From NCBI RefSeq assembly GCF_007971225.1, contig NZ_CP042435.1, positions 5,211,501 to 5,275,500 on the forward strand: a stretch of 64,000 bases of DNA, written 5' to 3'. A program made the translations under genes and the position numbers. This DNA is from Panacibacter ginsenosidivorans. GTDB taxonomy: Bacteria; Bacteroidota; Bacteroidia; Chitinophagales; Chitinophagaceae. Under the pieces are notes generated by a model. That model saw only the letters and a list, made by a program, of their open reading frames with translations. It was not told the DNA's origin and made no database searches. This document shows positions 43,692 through 53,266 of the stretch, one piece after another. How positions within the stretch are numbered: the first letter of the stretch is position 1; each line of letters begins with the position of its first letter.

Positions 43692-44000
43692 TTAATAACT
43701 TGATTGTTCAACCGCTACAACAAATGCTCTTACCGGATATGCGGTAGCATTGGTTTCATTATAAGCCTTTATCAGTTGCATAGCCTGTTGTGCATTTTCT
43801 TCATTAGTAAAACTGAAGATGAAAAGCGAGTCATAGCTTTCTTTTCTTGCAGCAAACCAACTGTCCATTAAATCGGTCGTGTGATCGTCTTTAAACCCTG
43901 TTGTTTCACTCACACTAAATACTTTGATCTTTGCTTTGCCCAGCATATCCGCAACATCGGGCTGGTATTCTTTAAGACAGGTTATAATAAGTAGTTTCAT
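43692..44000 (-). CDS. Small PII-like protein of the RND efflux operon (102 aa)
   Basis: A 102-aa cytoplasmic protein beginning MKLLIITCLKEYQPDVADML. The strand-helix-strand pattern (KLLIITCLKEYQPDVADMLGKAKIKVFSVSETTGFKDD) resembles PII/CutA-like folds, a type reported beside metal-RND efflux genes (DUF3240-like). This is fold-level inference. The start at 44000 is preferred; the open frame to 44051 runs to the edge of locus 18. Its position after the RND permease suggests a regulatory or metal-sensing role for the pump. Confidence 0.68.
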   Translation of the reverse strand: MKLLIITCLKEYQPDVADMLGKAKIKVFSVSETTGFKDDHTTDLMDSWFAARKESYDSLFIFSFTNEENAQQAMQLIKAYNETNATAYPVRAFVVAVEQSSY

Positions 44001-44041
44001 ATTTTTTTGTTTATCAGCTTTTGTAATTCTATCATGCTTTC

Positions 44042-44117
44042 GTTGTGACACACTTCAAGGCCGGTAACATCGGCTGATCGTTGACAGTCGACTGAAAGCA
44101 CAAGTGTGCGACGCAAC
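44042..44117. repeat. Palindromic intergenic repeat, paired arms (locus 18)
   Basis: The left core is partly decayed (GTTGTGACACACTTCAAG, 44042-44059). The right core at 44098-44117 is GCACAAGTGTGCGACGCAAC with outer edge GTCGGGCCCG. It lies inside the efflux operon between the RND and PII-like genes. Confidence 0.82.
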
Positions 44118-44155
44118 AGAAGCTTCATGCATATTCAACAGTCGGGCCCGTAAAA

Positions 44156-47100
44156 TTATTTATCGCCGTATTTTTTGCGCATCATTTTGTAATAGAGCAA
44201 TGGCACCACGATCAATGTTAAGAATGTCGACGTGATCGTTCCACCCATTAAGGAGATCGCAAGACCCTGGAAGATCGGGTCGAATAAAATGATGACGGCG
44301 CCGAGTGCAACTGCACCTGCTGTTAAAAGGATCGGCGTTGTTCTTACCGCACCCGCTTCAATGATCGATTGCTTTAATGGTATGCCTTCTTTTAAACGAA
44401 TATTGATGAAGTCGATCAGCAATACCGAGTTTCGCACCATTACGCCGGCGAGCGCAATAAAACCGATCATAGATGTTGCAGTAAAATAAGCGCCCATTAT
44501 CCAGTGACCAAGTACAATACCGATCAATGATAATGGTATGGCTGCAAGCATCACCAACGGCACGAGGAAGTTCTGAAACCATCCAACGATCAGCATGTAG
44601 ATGATAGTGAGTACCACCACGAATGCTATACCAAGATCGCAGAACACTTCGTAAGTGATCTGCCATTCGCCGTCCCACTTCAACGTGAAATTGTCTTCGA
44701 GTTCAGGCTGATGTGTGTATTCTTCATTTAGGGTAAAACCTGCAGGCAGTTTGATATTCTTCAGGCTGTCGGAGATATTGGCTATCGCATAGGATGGACT
44801 TTCGAGTTTACCGGCCATATCTGCCATTACAAAAACTACTTCTTTCTGGTTCTTGCGATAGATGGCTTTTTGTTTGGTCTGCTCTGTAACCTGCACGAGG
44901 TCACCAACCGGTACTGCATTGCCCTGCTGACTGATGACTTTTAAATTGAGTACATCTTTGATGTCCGTTTTGTCTGCATCCCTCAATTGGAGTTTGATGT
45001 TCACCTGCGCATCGGCAGTTGGTTTGTGTAAGTTACCTGCAGGCATGCCTGACAAGGCCGCATTCACTGTCGCAACAACCTGTGCAGGCGCAACACCTAA
45101 CTTCATCGCTTTTTCTTTGTCTACAGCCAGGTTATATTCGGGCTGATTGTCTTCCACCATCCAGTCCACGTCCACCACATCGGCTGTTGAATCGAACAGG
45201 CTCTTCACCTGTTTGGCAACTGCCATTTGCTTTGTATAATCAGGACCATATATTTCTGCAACCAGTGTTGACAGCACCGGGGGACCCGGCGGCACTTCCA
45301 CCAGTTTTACATTGGCACTGTATTTTTTAGCAATGGCCTGTATAGGCTCACGCATGGCTTTTGCGATGTCGTGGCTTTGCAGGTCGCGTTCACTTTTATC
45401 AACAAGATTTACCTGTATGTCGGCAACATTATTGCCTCTTCTCAGATCGTAGTGACGCACTAAACCATTAAAACTGATTGGGCCTGCTGTACCGATATAA
45501 CCCTGGTAATTTCTTACCAGTTTCTGCGTAGAAATGTAAGCCGCGATATCCTGTGCCACTGCATTGGTCTTTTCCAACGTTGAGCCCTCCGGCATATCGA
45601 TCACCACCTGGAATTCATTCTTGTTATCGAATGGCAGCATTTTTAAAGCAACAGCTTTTGTGTAGAACAAACTCAGCGACCCCAACAATATCACCACAAT
45701 GCTTATCATGAATGTCCAGCGTTTCCAGCGGGTATTCAGCATCGGGTTGATAAAAGATTTGTATATCTTATAAATGCCGGTTGCTTCCAATTGTAAAGGT
45801 GCTTTTTCCTTGCTGCCGTGCTTTTCTTTTTCACGAAGCAGGATATAACCAAGATAAGGGGTTAATGTAAGCGCCACGATCAATGAAAGCATCATCGCAA
45901 TGGAAGCCCCTATCGGCATTGGGCTCATATACGGACCCATTAGTCCGGATACAAACGCCATTGGTAATACTGCGCCAATAACAGTGAATGTCGCGAGAAT
46001 GGTTGGATTACCCACTTCATTGATGGCAAAGAGCGCAGCCTGTAAGGGGGGCAGTCTTTTCATTTTAAAGTGGCGGTGCATGTTCTCTGCAATAATGATA
46101 GAATCATCCACCACGATACCTGTAATGAACACCAGTGCAAATAATGTGATCCTGTTCAGCGTATAATCCATGAAGTAGTAACTGAACAAGGTAAGCGCAA
46201 ATGTTACCGGTACGGATAGGAATACTACGAGCCCTCCACGCCATCCCATAGCAAGCATTACGAAAAGTGTAACCACCACAATAGAAATGAATAAGTGGAA
46301 CAGCAATTCTGAAACTTTATGAGATGCGGTTTCGCCATAATTACGTGTAACAGTTACCTGTATATCGGCTGGTATCAGCTCTTTTTTCAGGTGCTCTACC
46401 TTATCTGTTATCAGCTCAGATAAATGCATCGCATCGGCACCTGATTTCTTTGCAATAGATAATGTAACGGCAGGATAATTTGATTTGAACGCACCGGTTG
46501 CGCTAGTATCGGCTTTGCCATAACCAAAGAATACATACTGGTTGGGTGTTTCGGCACCATCTTCCACATTGGCGATTTGTTTCAGGTAAACAGGTTGCTG
46601 CTGGTTTACACCAACCACAAGGTTCTTCACATCATCCACACTCGAAATAAAATTGCCAGTCTCCACAGAAAATGCTGAGTCATGTTTGATCAGTTCGCCT
46701 GATTGCATCTGTGCATTGGAACCCTGTATCAGTTTGCTGATGCTGAGAACATCAACATGGTTCTGCGCCATCCTATCTTTATCAAGCACCACTTTCACTT
46801 CACGGCTTCTGCCACCGATAATATTGGTTGCAGCAACATCTGGTATCTTTTTTATTTCATTTGTAACCGCTTCGCCTATCTGCTTTAACTGGTAGTCATC
46901 ATAATGTTCGCTCCACAGGGTTATGCCCAGCACAGGCACATCATCGATCGCTCTTGATTTTACCATCGGCATGGTAACCCCCTGTGGCATTTTATCCATG
47001 TTCTTCATCAGCTCGTTGTAGAGTTTTACCAAAGAACGCTCCACATCCTCGCCCACATAGAACTGTACGATCAGCATGGCCTGCCCTTTCATAGAAGTGG

Positions 47101-47359
47101 AGTACACATACTCCACGCCTTTGATGTTGGAGATCATTTTCTCCATTGGCTGCACCAGCTTTGTTTCTACTTCTTTTGGCTCTGCGCCAGGGAAACCTAC
47201 AAATACATCGGCCATGGGAACCTGTATCTGCGGTTCTTCTTCCCTTGGTATCAGCATGGTGCTGTAACCGCCAATCAATAAGAAGGCGATCATCAGCAGT
47301 ATGGTCAGCTTTGACTGAATAAACGCTTTCGCAATATTTCCTGAAAATCCTTTTTCCAT
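44156..47359 (-). CDS. RND-family efflux permease
   Basis: A 1067-aa inner-membrane proton-driven exporter of the AcrB/CusA superfamily with 12 predicted membrane helices and two large periplasmic loops. Motifs include FSGNIAKAFIQSKLTILLMIAFLLIGGYS at the N terminus, FVGFPGAEPKEVETKLVQPMEK (PN/PC porter domain), VDDSIIIAENMHRH (proton-relay helix) and the C-terminal VRNSVLLIDFIN. It acts with the adaptor and TolC genes upstream. Substrate is probably a metal or drug; the HMA and PII-like neighbours hint at metals. It is neither clearly HME nor HAE type. Confidence 0.92.
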   Translation of the reverse strand: MEKGFSGNIAKAFIQSKLTILLMIAFLLIGGYSTMLIPREEEPQIQVPMADVFVGFPGAEPKEVETKLVQPMEKMISNIKGVEYVYSTSMKGQAMLIVQFYVGEDVERSLVKLYNELMKNMDKMPQGVTMPMVKSRAIDDVPVLGITLWSEHYDDYQLKQIGEAVTNEIKKIPDVAATNIIGGRSREVKVVLDKDRMAQNHVDVLSISKLIQGSNAQMQSGELIKHDSAFSVETGNFISSVDDVKNLVVGVNQQQPVYLKQIANVEDGAETPNQYVFFGYGKADTSATGAFKSNYPAVTLSIAKKSGADAMHLSELITDKVEHLKKELIPADIQVTVTRNYGETASHKVSELLFHLFISIVVVTLFVMLAMGWRGGLVVFLSVPVTFALTLFSYYFMDYTLNRITLFALVFITGIVVDDSIIIAENMHRHFKMKRLPPLQAALFAINEVGNPTILATFTVIGAVLPMAFVSGLMGPYMSPMPIGASIAMMLSLIVALTLTPYLGYILLREKEKHGSKEKAPLQLEATGIYKIYKSFINPMLNTRWKRWTFMISIVVILLGSLSLFYTKAVALKMLPFDNKNEFQVVIDMPEGSTLEKTNAVAQDIAAYISTQKLVRNYQGYIGTAGPISFNGLVRHYDLRRGNNVADIQVNLVDKSERDLQSHDIAKAMREPIQAIAKKYSANVKLVEVPPGPPVLSTLVAEIYGPDYTKQMAVAKQVKSLFDSTADVVDVDWMVEDNQPEYNLAVDKEKAMKLGVAPAQVVATVNAALSGMPAGNLHKPTADAQVNIKLQLRDADKTDIKDVLNLKVISQQGNAVPVGDLVQVTEQTKQKAIYRKNQKEVVFVMADMAGKLESPSYAIANISDSLKNIKLPAGFTLNEEYTHQPELEDNFTLKWDGEWQITYEVFCDLGIAFVVVLTIIYMLIVGWFQNFLVPLVMLAAIPLSLIGIVLGHWIMGAYFTATSMIGFIALAGVMVRNSVLLIDFINIRLKEGIPLKQSIIEAGAVRTTPILLTAGAVALGAVIILFDPIFQGLAISLMGGTITSTFLTLIVVPLLYYKMMRKKYGDK

Positions 47360-47423
47360 TTTATCGTTTTAATTCGTTTGTTATTTTTTTCTGAACCCGG
47401 CTGCAGTAATGCTATGAAGCTTT

Positions 47424-47533
47424 GCTTGCGTCGCACTCTTGTGCAGCAGGCAAAGAGGCAACGAGGCAAGGAGTTCTTATTCTCAATTCGCGATTGATGA
47501 TTTACGAACGGAAGTACAAGTGAGTGACACAAC
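47424..47533. repeat. Palindromic intergenic repeat, paired arms (locus 19)
   Basis: The left core at 47424-47444 is type I (CTTGCGTCGCACTCTTGTGC). The right core at 47514-47533 is type II (GTACAAGTGAGTGACACAAC) with the GGCGATGCCAT flank. It lies in the efflux operon between the adaptor and the RND genes. Confidence 0.87.
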
Positions 47534-47583
47534 AGGCGATGCCATGAAAAACAAATGCTCGTCACACAAAAAATCATTACTCA

Positions 47584-48687
47584 TCACTTTATTTTCACCG
47601 GAACTCCGTTGTATAATTTGCCGTCGGCGCTGCTGATAAATTTTTCATTGGCAGCAAGACCTGATAGTACTTCTACATTTTCTCCATAGGTATTGCCAAG
47701 GCGCACCCAGCGCAACATGGCTGTATTATTGCTGCTCACTGTGTATACGCCGCTCAACTGGTCTTTGTTAACGATGGCTGAAAGCGGCACCAGCACTGCG
47801 TTTGTGTTAACGGTCGTGGTAACAGCCTTTTCAACGGGTATGCTTACGTTTACATACATGCCTGCGTATAAACCTGTTTTGTCTTTATCGGCGATGTGTA
47901 TCTTGATGATGTATTGCCCGCCTGTGTTTTGAGAAGACTGGCTGATCTGGGCAACAGTTCCTTTTAATGTAGTACCCGTTGATTTGATCTGCAGGTCTGC
48001 GATGCTGCCCTGCTTCAGCAATGCTATTTGTGATTCGGGTACTGAAGCGCTTACCTGGAAACTTCCGTTCTGTTCAATCGTGAGGATCGGCATACCCGGT
48101 GTTGCCATGCTGCCTGCATCCATCAATTTCTGCGTAACGATACCGCTGAATGGCGCGGTGATATTGGTATAGGAAAGCTGTGCATTGGCTTCGTTGCGCA
48201 TTTGCTTTGCGGCTTCGAGGTTTGCTTTGGCTGCATTGTATTGCAGTGTAACATTATCGAGTTCCTTTGCTGTTGCACTTTGTTTTGCATATAAAACGGT
48301 AAAGCGGTCATAATCTTTTTTTGCGCTTTCAACCGCGGCCTGTGCCTGCGCGATCATCGCATCTGTTTGTGCACGCTTCGCCTGTATGTCTGTGCTGTTG
48401 ATGCTCACCAGCAATTGGCCTGCTTTTACCGCATCGCCTACTTTTACCGGAATGCTGGTGATATAACCCATCACTCTTGTGCTGATATTGGCAGTCTGCA
48501 CTGCTTCCACCTGCCCGCTTGCGGTAATGGAATTAGCAGTTGTGTTGCCGGATGGCGTAGTAACGGTAACTGCAACAGCTGTGTCTGTTGATTGCAATGT
48601 CCCCGGTTTTTCATCGCCTGAACATGCTGCGAGTGATAATAATAAACTTCCTACCGTAACAAATGATAAGAACCTTGCTGCTATCAT
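47584..48687 (-). CDS. RND efflux periplasmic adaptor (membrane fusion lipoprotein)
   Basis: A 367-aa MFP/HlyD-type adaptor. The lipobox is LAACSGDE (Cys about 22). The chain follows the usual order: barrel-sandwich half (VGDAVKAGQLLVSINSTDIQAK), coiled-coil hairpin (about 80-160), second sandwich half (ITAPFSGIVTQKLMDAGSMATPGMPILTIEQ) and a beta-barrel. It bridges the inner-membrane RND permease and the TolC protein encoded on either side. Confidence 0.93.
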   Translation of the reverse strand: MIAARFLSFVTVGSLLLSLAACSGDEKPGTLQSTDTAVAVTVTTPSGNTTANSITASGQVEAVQTANISTRVMGYITSIPVKVGDAVKAGQLLVSINSTDIQAKRAQTDAMIAQAQAAVESAKKDYDRFTVLYAKQSATAKELDNVTLQYNAAKANLEAAKQMRNEANAQLSYTNITAPFSGIVTQKLMDAGSMATPGMPILTIEQNGSFQVSASVPESQIALLKQGSIADLQIKSTGTTLKGTVAQISQSSQNTGGQYIIKIHIADKDKTGLYAGMYVNVSIPVEKAVTTTVNTNAVLVPLSAIVNKDQLSGVYTVSSNNTAMLRWVRLGNTYGENVEVLSGLAANEKFISSADGKLYNGVPVKIK

Positions 48688-48708
48688 AATCTGTATTTTT
48701 TTCTTTGT

Positions 48709-50055
48709 TTACTGATTGGTTGATGTTAAGAATTGTATATAAGCCGCTGCAAGATTTGCGTTAAAAACCGCCTGTGCTTCGGCCAGCTTTTGCTGCGACA
48801 ACTGTGTTTGTGCCATGAGTACATCGGTTGTTTTTACAAGGCCCTGTTCATACCTGTCCTGCAGAATGCGCAATGCTTCCTGCGCCTGTGCCACTGCAGC
48901 TTTCTGCTGAGCAATGGTATATTGTGCATCAGCTAATTGTCTCTTTGCTTTATTGAGTTCAAGTTCGCTTTCTGATTTCTGCGTATTCAGTTCTTCAGCC
49001 AGTTTATTGCGTTCGAGTGTTTGTGTGGCAATTTTATTTTTGGTGGCATTGCCTTTGAAGATATCCCATGACAATTGCAGACCTGCCAGATAAGCATTCG
49101 ATCCAAAACCAAACGCCGTATTATCATTCAACTGGTAAGAGGCAAATGCATTAAGCTTTGGCAGGTAACTCATCTTGTTTGATTTGATCTGGAGATCATA
49201 TGCGCCAATAGCTGATTCCATTGCTTTGAAATCCGCTCGTGCTTCGGGTAAGGACTCTGCTACTGTTGCAGATCCGGCGAAGCTGAATGATGCCGGGATG
49301 GAATAAGTAACGCCTTTTGCTTTACCCATTAATTGGCTCAGCGCATCTGACGCATTTTGAATATTGGAATTTACTTCGGCAATATTTGTTGTTGTTTTTG
49401 TTACCTGTAGCTGTGCATTTAACAAATCTGATTTTTGTACAAGCCCCTGTTCGAAATAATCGCCCGTAGATTTAGCGATGCCTTTTGCTGTATTCAAAGC
49501 TTCTTCCAACACGGCTTTGGCATTGTATGCCAACTGCAGCTGCAGGTATGCCTGCTGCACCTGGAAAGCGATATATTGTTTGGTGCGCTGCGTTTTGTAT
49601 TGGTATACTTCCACCTGTTTTTCGGCGCCTTTGCGCATATACAGCATGTCCATATTTACCAATGGCTGTTGCAGTTGAAGCTTCGTCATAAAGTCTGTTG
49701 TGCCGGGAGGATTATTCAGCAGAACCGGGTTAAAATCTTCCTGTGTAATGCTTTGCTGCTGCAGCTTAAAGCCGAATGCATTCAATGGATTATTGGTGGT
49801 CATGGCCGTGTAAGAAAACCCAAGCTGCGGCAGGTAAACCGCCTGTGTTTGTTTGTAATTAGAAGTGGCAATATCTTCATCCATTTTTGCAAGCTGCACA
49901 TGGTCGTTGTTGCTGATGGCTGAGTCGATAGCCTCTTTTAGGGTAAGTGTTGCATTGTTGTTCTGTGCACTCGTTACAACCCTTGCAAAAAATAAAATAA
50001 TCATAAGCGAAATTCCTTTCCATAAATATCTGTGTCGCATGTTCATCGTTTGCAT
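48709..50055 (-). CDS. TolC-family outer-membrane efflux protein
   Basis: A 448-aa exit-duct protein with a signal peptide (ending near VVTSAQN) and two homologous long helical repeats (TLKEAIDSAISNNDHVQLAKMDEDIA and the C-terminal ALRILQDRYEQGLVKTTDVLMAQTQL). It is the first gene of the operon TolC - adaptor - RND - PII-like - DUF2892. ATG codons at 50055 and 50040 are both possible starts; the -7 box is just upstream of both. Confidence 0.92.
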   Translation of the reverse strand: MQTMNMRHRYLWKGISLMIILFFARVVTSAQNNNATLTLKEAIDSAISNNDHVQLAKMDEDIATSNYKQTQAVYLPQLGFSYTAMTTNNPLNAFGFKLQQQSITQEDFNPVLLNNPPGTTDFMTKLQLQQPLVNMDMLYMRKGAEKQVEVYQYKTQRTKQYIAFQVQQAYLQLQLAYNAKAVLEEALNTAKGIAKSTGDYFEQGLVQKSDLLNAQLQVTKTTTNIAEVNSNIQNASDALSQLMGKAKGVTYSIPASFSFAGSATVAESLPEARADFKAMESAIGAYDLQIKSNKMSYLPKLNAFASYQLNDNTAFGFGSNAYLAGLQLSWDIFKGNATKNKIATQTLERNKLAEELNTQKSESELELNKAKRQLADAQYTIAQQKAAVAQAQEALRILQDRYEQGLVKTTDVLMAQTQLSQQKLAEAQAVFNANLAAAYIQFLTSTNQ

Positions 50056-50065
50056 GATTTGAATG

Positions 50066-50073
50066 CAAAACTA
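50066..50073 (-). promoter_or_regulatory. Candidate -7 box of the efflux operon (TAGTTTTG)
   Basis: A full TAnnTTTG match on the minus strand ten bases before the first ATG of the TolC-family gene. The predicted transcript is nearly leaderless. Confidence 0.6.
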
Positions 50074-50335
50074 TTTTTATGAAGCCGCATGCTGAGTGAC
50101 AAAAATCACAGGTATGGATGATTGTAAACAAAGGAGTAGAAAAGAGAAACAAGCTGCAAAGAGTTAGTATGCAAAATTACCCACAGGGTTCTGTAAAGGA
50201 TGCAAAAAACGCCTTATGTTTTAAATGACGGGTTTAAATTCACTAATAATATTATTTTATTCATCAAACTATCTACTGCACTTGTCTTCATATGCCTTAA
50301 TTTTATTACTCTTCACTAACGATAAATTCAACAAT

Positions 50336-51907
50336 ATGAAAAAAGACATTCTTCAAAATGTTGCAACAGATGTTCCTGAAAAAAATAATGCAATGAACAG
50401 GAGAAAATTTGTTGAGCTTGCTTCTTCTGCTGCTTTAGCTTTTACGATTGTGCCAAGACATGTACTTGGCGGGAAAAATTATGTAGCGCCAAGTGATAAG
50501 ATAACACTTGCATACATAGGTGTAGGCACACAAGGCATAAGAGAACTATTGCCAATGCTTGCTGTGCCCGAGATACAGGTGGTTGCTGTATGCGATCCCA
50601 ATAAAGAAGCCAGGGGTTACAGAGATTGGGGAATAAATTATTTGCGTGGTGAGATTCGCAAAACCATACAAAAGCCTGATTGGGATTGCGGCGGCGATGG
50701 ATTGATCCCCGGTGGAAGAGACAATGGAAAATCTATTGTTGACACCTATTATACAAACGTACAAAAGCAACAAAACTATAAAGGATGCACGGCTTATGAA
50801 GATGTGCGTGAATTATTGGACAAAGAAAAAGATCTTGATGCAGTTAAGATAATGACACCCGACCACCTGCATGGCATTCTTTGTATGGCAGCCATAAAAA
50901 GAGGAAAGCATGTATTGGTACATAAACCAATTTCCAATCGCCTGGCAGAAGGAAAGAAAGTAATTGAAATGGCACGTAATAATCCAAAGGTTATTACACA
51001 CCTCATCCCATGGGATTCCAATGGTTCGATGGAGACAGTAATGAGTTGGATAAACGCTGGTGCAATAGGAACATTGAAAGAAGTACATAACTGGACGAAC
51101 AGACCTGTGTGGCCGCAATATCCCGAACTGCCCAAAGATAAACCACCCGTACCTGATGGTTTCAACTGGAATCTTTGGTTAGGCCCTGAAGCAGACAGGG
51201 CTTACAGTCCTGATTATACAAACATGGTGTTCAGGGGCTGGTATGATTTCGGAGGAGGCTCCATGGCTGATATGGGACACTATAGTTTGTGGACTGTTTT
51301 TAATGCATTGAAGTTAACATCACCAACAGTTGTTATACCAAACAGAAGCCATGTATGTGATTTCAATGGTGCTGTTCCTTTCCGTGTGAATAATGATTTC
51401 TCTTTTCCTATGGCAAGTATGGTCCGTTTCAAATATCCTGCAAATGGGAACAGGGGCCCTGTAGATCTTTGCTGGTATGACGGTGGCATGCGTCCGCCGA
51501 TACCTTCAGAATTGTTTGATAACAATAAAGAGCTGCCCGAAGAGGGAATGATGTTTGTTGGCGACAATGGAAAAATATTAACAGGGTTTAATGTACAGGA
51601 CCCAAAAATTATTTCAGGAAAACAAATGGATGCACCTAAAACAAATACAGACCAGCGCGACCAGGTGGCCCAAACTTCTGCAGCATTGCCGTTGTTTGTT
51701 AACGCATGTAAAACCGGCAAGCAATATCCCGGTAATTTTTCAGAAGCAGAATATTTAACAGAGGCTGTTAATTTGTATGCGCTTGCATTAAGAACTAATA
51801 AGCTATTAAAATACGATGCTGCAAATGTCAGGATCACGAATGTTGCTGATGCCAATAAATATATAAGCAGGGATTATAGAAAAGGGTGGGAGCCTGAAAA
51901 TATTTAG
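50336..51907 (+). CDS. Tat-exported Gfo/Idh/MocA-family oxidoreductase
   Basis: A 523-aa NAD(P)-dependent sugar-type oxidoreductase with a Tat signal (NRRKFVELASSAALAFTIVPRHVLGG) after an 18-residue leader; the start could also be the ATG at 50393. The Rossmann part shows LAYIGVGTQGIRELL and VVAVCDPN; HVLVHKPISNRLAEGKKVIEMA contains the EKP-like catalytic-region motif (HKP). The C-terminal part carries WLGPEADRAYSPDY and FDFGGGSMADMGHYSLWTV-like features of secreted Bacteroidota members. The substrate is unknown. Codons upstream of 50336 are AT-rich and not family-like. Confidence 0.9.
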   Translation: MKKDILQNVATDVPEKNNAMNRRKFVELASSAALAFTIVPRHVLGGKNYVAPSDKITLAYIGVGTQGIRELLPMLAVPEIQVVAVCDPNKEARGYRDWGINYLRGEIRKTIQKPDWDCGGDGLIPGGRDNGKSIVDTYYTNVQKQQNYKGCTAYEDVRELLDKEKDLDAVKIMTPDHLHGILCMAAIKRGKHVLVHKPISNRLAEGKKVIEMARNNPKVITHLIPWDSNGSMETVMSWINAGAIGTLKEVHNWTNRPVWPQYPELPKDKPPVPDGFNWNLWLGPEADRAYSPDYTNMVFRGWYDFGGGSMADMGHYSLWTVFNALKLTSPTVVIPNRSHVCDFNGAVPFRVNNDFSFPMASMVRFKYPANGNRGPVDLCWYDGGMRPPIPSELFDNNKELPEEGMMFVGDNGKILTGFNVQDPKIISGKQMDAPKTNTDQRDQVAQTSAALPLFVNACKTGKQYPGNFSEAEYLTEAVNLYALALRTNKLLKYDAANVRITNVADANKYISRDYRKGWEPENI

Positions 51908-52292
51908 TAGCCCCGACTCCAAAAGAGGGAAGATTTTTTTAGATACCAGCTTTAGTATTTCATAGCATCATCGTTGCGTCGCAATCACTTCATCTGCATT
52001 GGTCGTGGCATCAATGTAAGCGGCATCAGAAAAAGGGCGTTAGAAAGTTTACGAAATGAGGCGTTAAACAGCGAAAATGTATAATGTGGTTATATAGTAA
52101 TTCACAAGCATTCGTTCATGAAAGATATATTGCTTAATGGTTGGCTTCTTCGCTGTGGGTAATGCAGTAAATTTCAGCCCTTTTTCTGTAGCCTTGATTT
52201 TTTCTTTGTTACTTTTTTTTATATCAAAACAAAAGAAAGTCAATAACAAGACAGGATTTTTAAAAGTAAAAAATATTACAAAATACCTTACA
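51908..52292. other. Intergenic stretch between the two Tat-exported enzyme genes
   Basis: It holds a single decayed repeat arm (51973-51991). Nothing else was recognised. The open frame into 52137 is not family-like. Confidence 0.5.
51973..51991 (+). repeat. Degenerate single repeat arm, left orientation (locus 20)
   Basis: GTTGCGTCGCAATCACTTC, core intact over the first ten bases then divergent, in sense orientation between plus-strand genes. Confidence 0.7.
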
Positions 52293-53156
52293 ATGAAACA
52301 GATAAACCGCAGATCATTTCTTACACAAACAACAAAAGCTGCAGGCGCAGCTATAGTATTATCACAATTACCCAAACAATTATTGGCAGGTGCCGCAGAA
52401 AATAATTTGCCTATAGGTTTTCAATCATGGACAGTAAAAGATAAGCTAAGTGCAGATTTTCCCGGAACATTGAAAATGATGGCAGACATGGGTTATAAGA
52501 TGATAGAAATGTGTTCGCCTAAAGGCTATGCACAAATTGGCTTTGGCGCTTTTACACTTATGAAAACTGCTGATATCAAGAAAACAATAAATGATGCAGG
52601 GCTTACCTGCCCAAGCTGTCATTTTGGGTCTGCGGAATTTGCCGACGATAAGATTGATGACAGTATTCAGTTTGCGCAAGATATGGGACTTACACAAATG
52701 ATCTGCTCGACTTTCTGGTTGCTGAAAACAGCCACATTAGATGATTATAAGGCTGCTGCAGAAAAATTAAATAAAGCAGCAGAAAAAATAAAAGCGGCGG
52801 GCATGCAGGCTGGATTTCACAATCACGAATTTGAATTTGCAAAACTTGATGGTCAGCTTATTTATGATGCGCTGATGAAAACATTTGATTCAAACCTCGT
52901 GAAGATGCAGTTCCAGACAGAAGTGATTAACCTGGGTTATAAAGCCGCTGATTATTTTAAAAAATATCCCGGAAGATTTATCTCCTCGCATTTGTCAGAC
53001 TGGACTGCTGATAAAAAAGAAGCACCTGTTGGGCAAGGTGTTATTGACTGGAAAGAGTTTTTTGCAGCTGCAAAAATTGGTGGTGTAAAAAATTTCTTTG
53101 TAGAAATGGATCCTGATAAATTCAAGGACAGCGCTGCATACATTCATGCTATGTAA
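52293..53156 (+). CDS. Tat-exported sugar phosphate isomerase/epimerase-like TIM barrel
   Basis: A 288-aa AP-endonuclease 2-type TIM-barrel protein with a Tat signal (NRRSFLTQTTKAAGAAIVLSQLPKQLLAGA). Family segments are IGFQSWTVKD, MGYKMIEMCSPKGY, CPSCHFGSAEF, GFHNHEFEFAK (metal-binding His/Glu) and FVEMDPDKFKDS. It is co-directional with the Gfo/Idh/MocA gene 385 bp upstream. Such pairs are common in Bacteroidota and are thought to act on oxidised or rare sugars. A shared pathway is inference. Confidence 0.88.
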   Translation: MKQINRRSFLTQTTKAAGAAIVLSQLPKQLLAGAAENNLPIGFQSWTVKDKLSADFPGTLKMMADMGYKMIEMCSPKGYAQIGFGAFTLMKTADIKKTINDAGLTCPSCHFGSAEFADDKIDDSIQFAQDMGLTQMICSTFWLLKTATLDDYKAAAEKLNKAAEKIKAAGMQAGFHNHEFEFAKLDGQLIYDALMKTFDSNLVKMQFQTEVINLGYKAADYFKKYPGRFISSHLSDWTADKKEAPVGQGVIDWKEFFAAAKIGGVKNFFVEMDPDKFKDSAAYIHAM

Positions 53157-53177
53157 AAATGTTGTAACTAATAATTA

Positions 53178-53210
53178 TAATGTTGAATGCGTAACGCGTT
53201 CAACATTTTT
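53178..53210 (+). terminator. Intrinsic terminator of the isomerase gene
   Basis: AATGTTGAATGCG...CGCGTTCAACATTTTT (one mismatch) with T tract, 22 bp after the stop codon. Confidence 0.85.
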
Positions 53211-53266
53211 GTTTATAAGGAAAATGAATTTTGTGTAGCCAACTGCAATGCTGCTTTAATGCTTTT

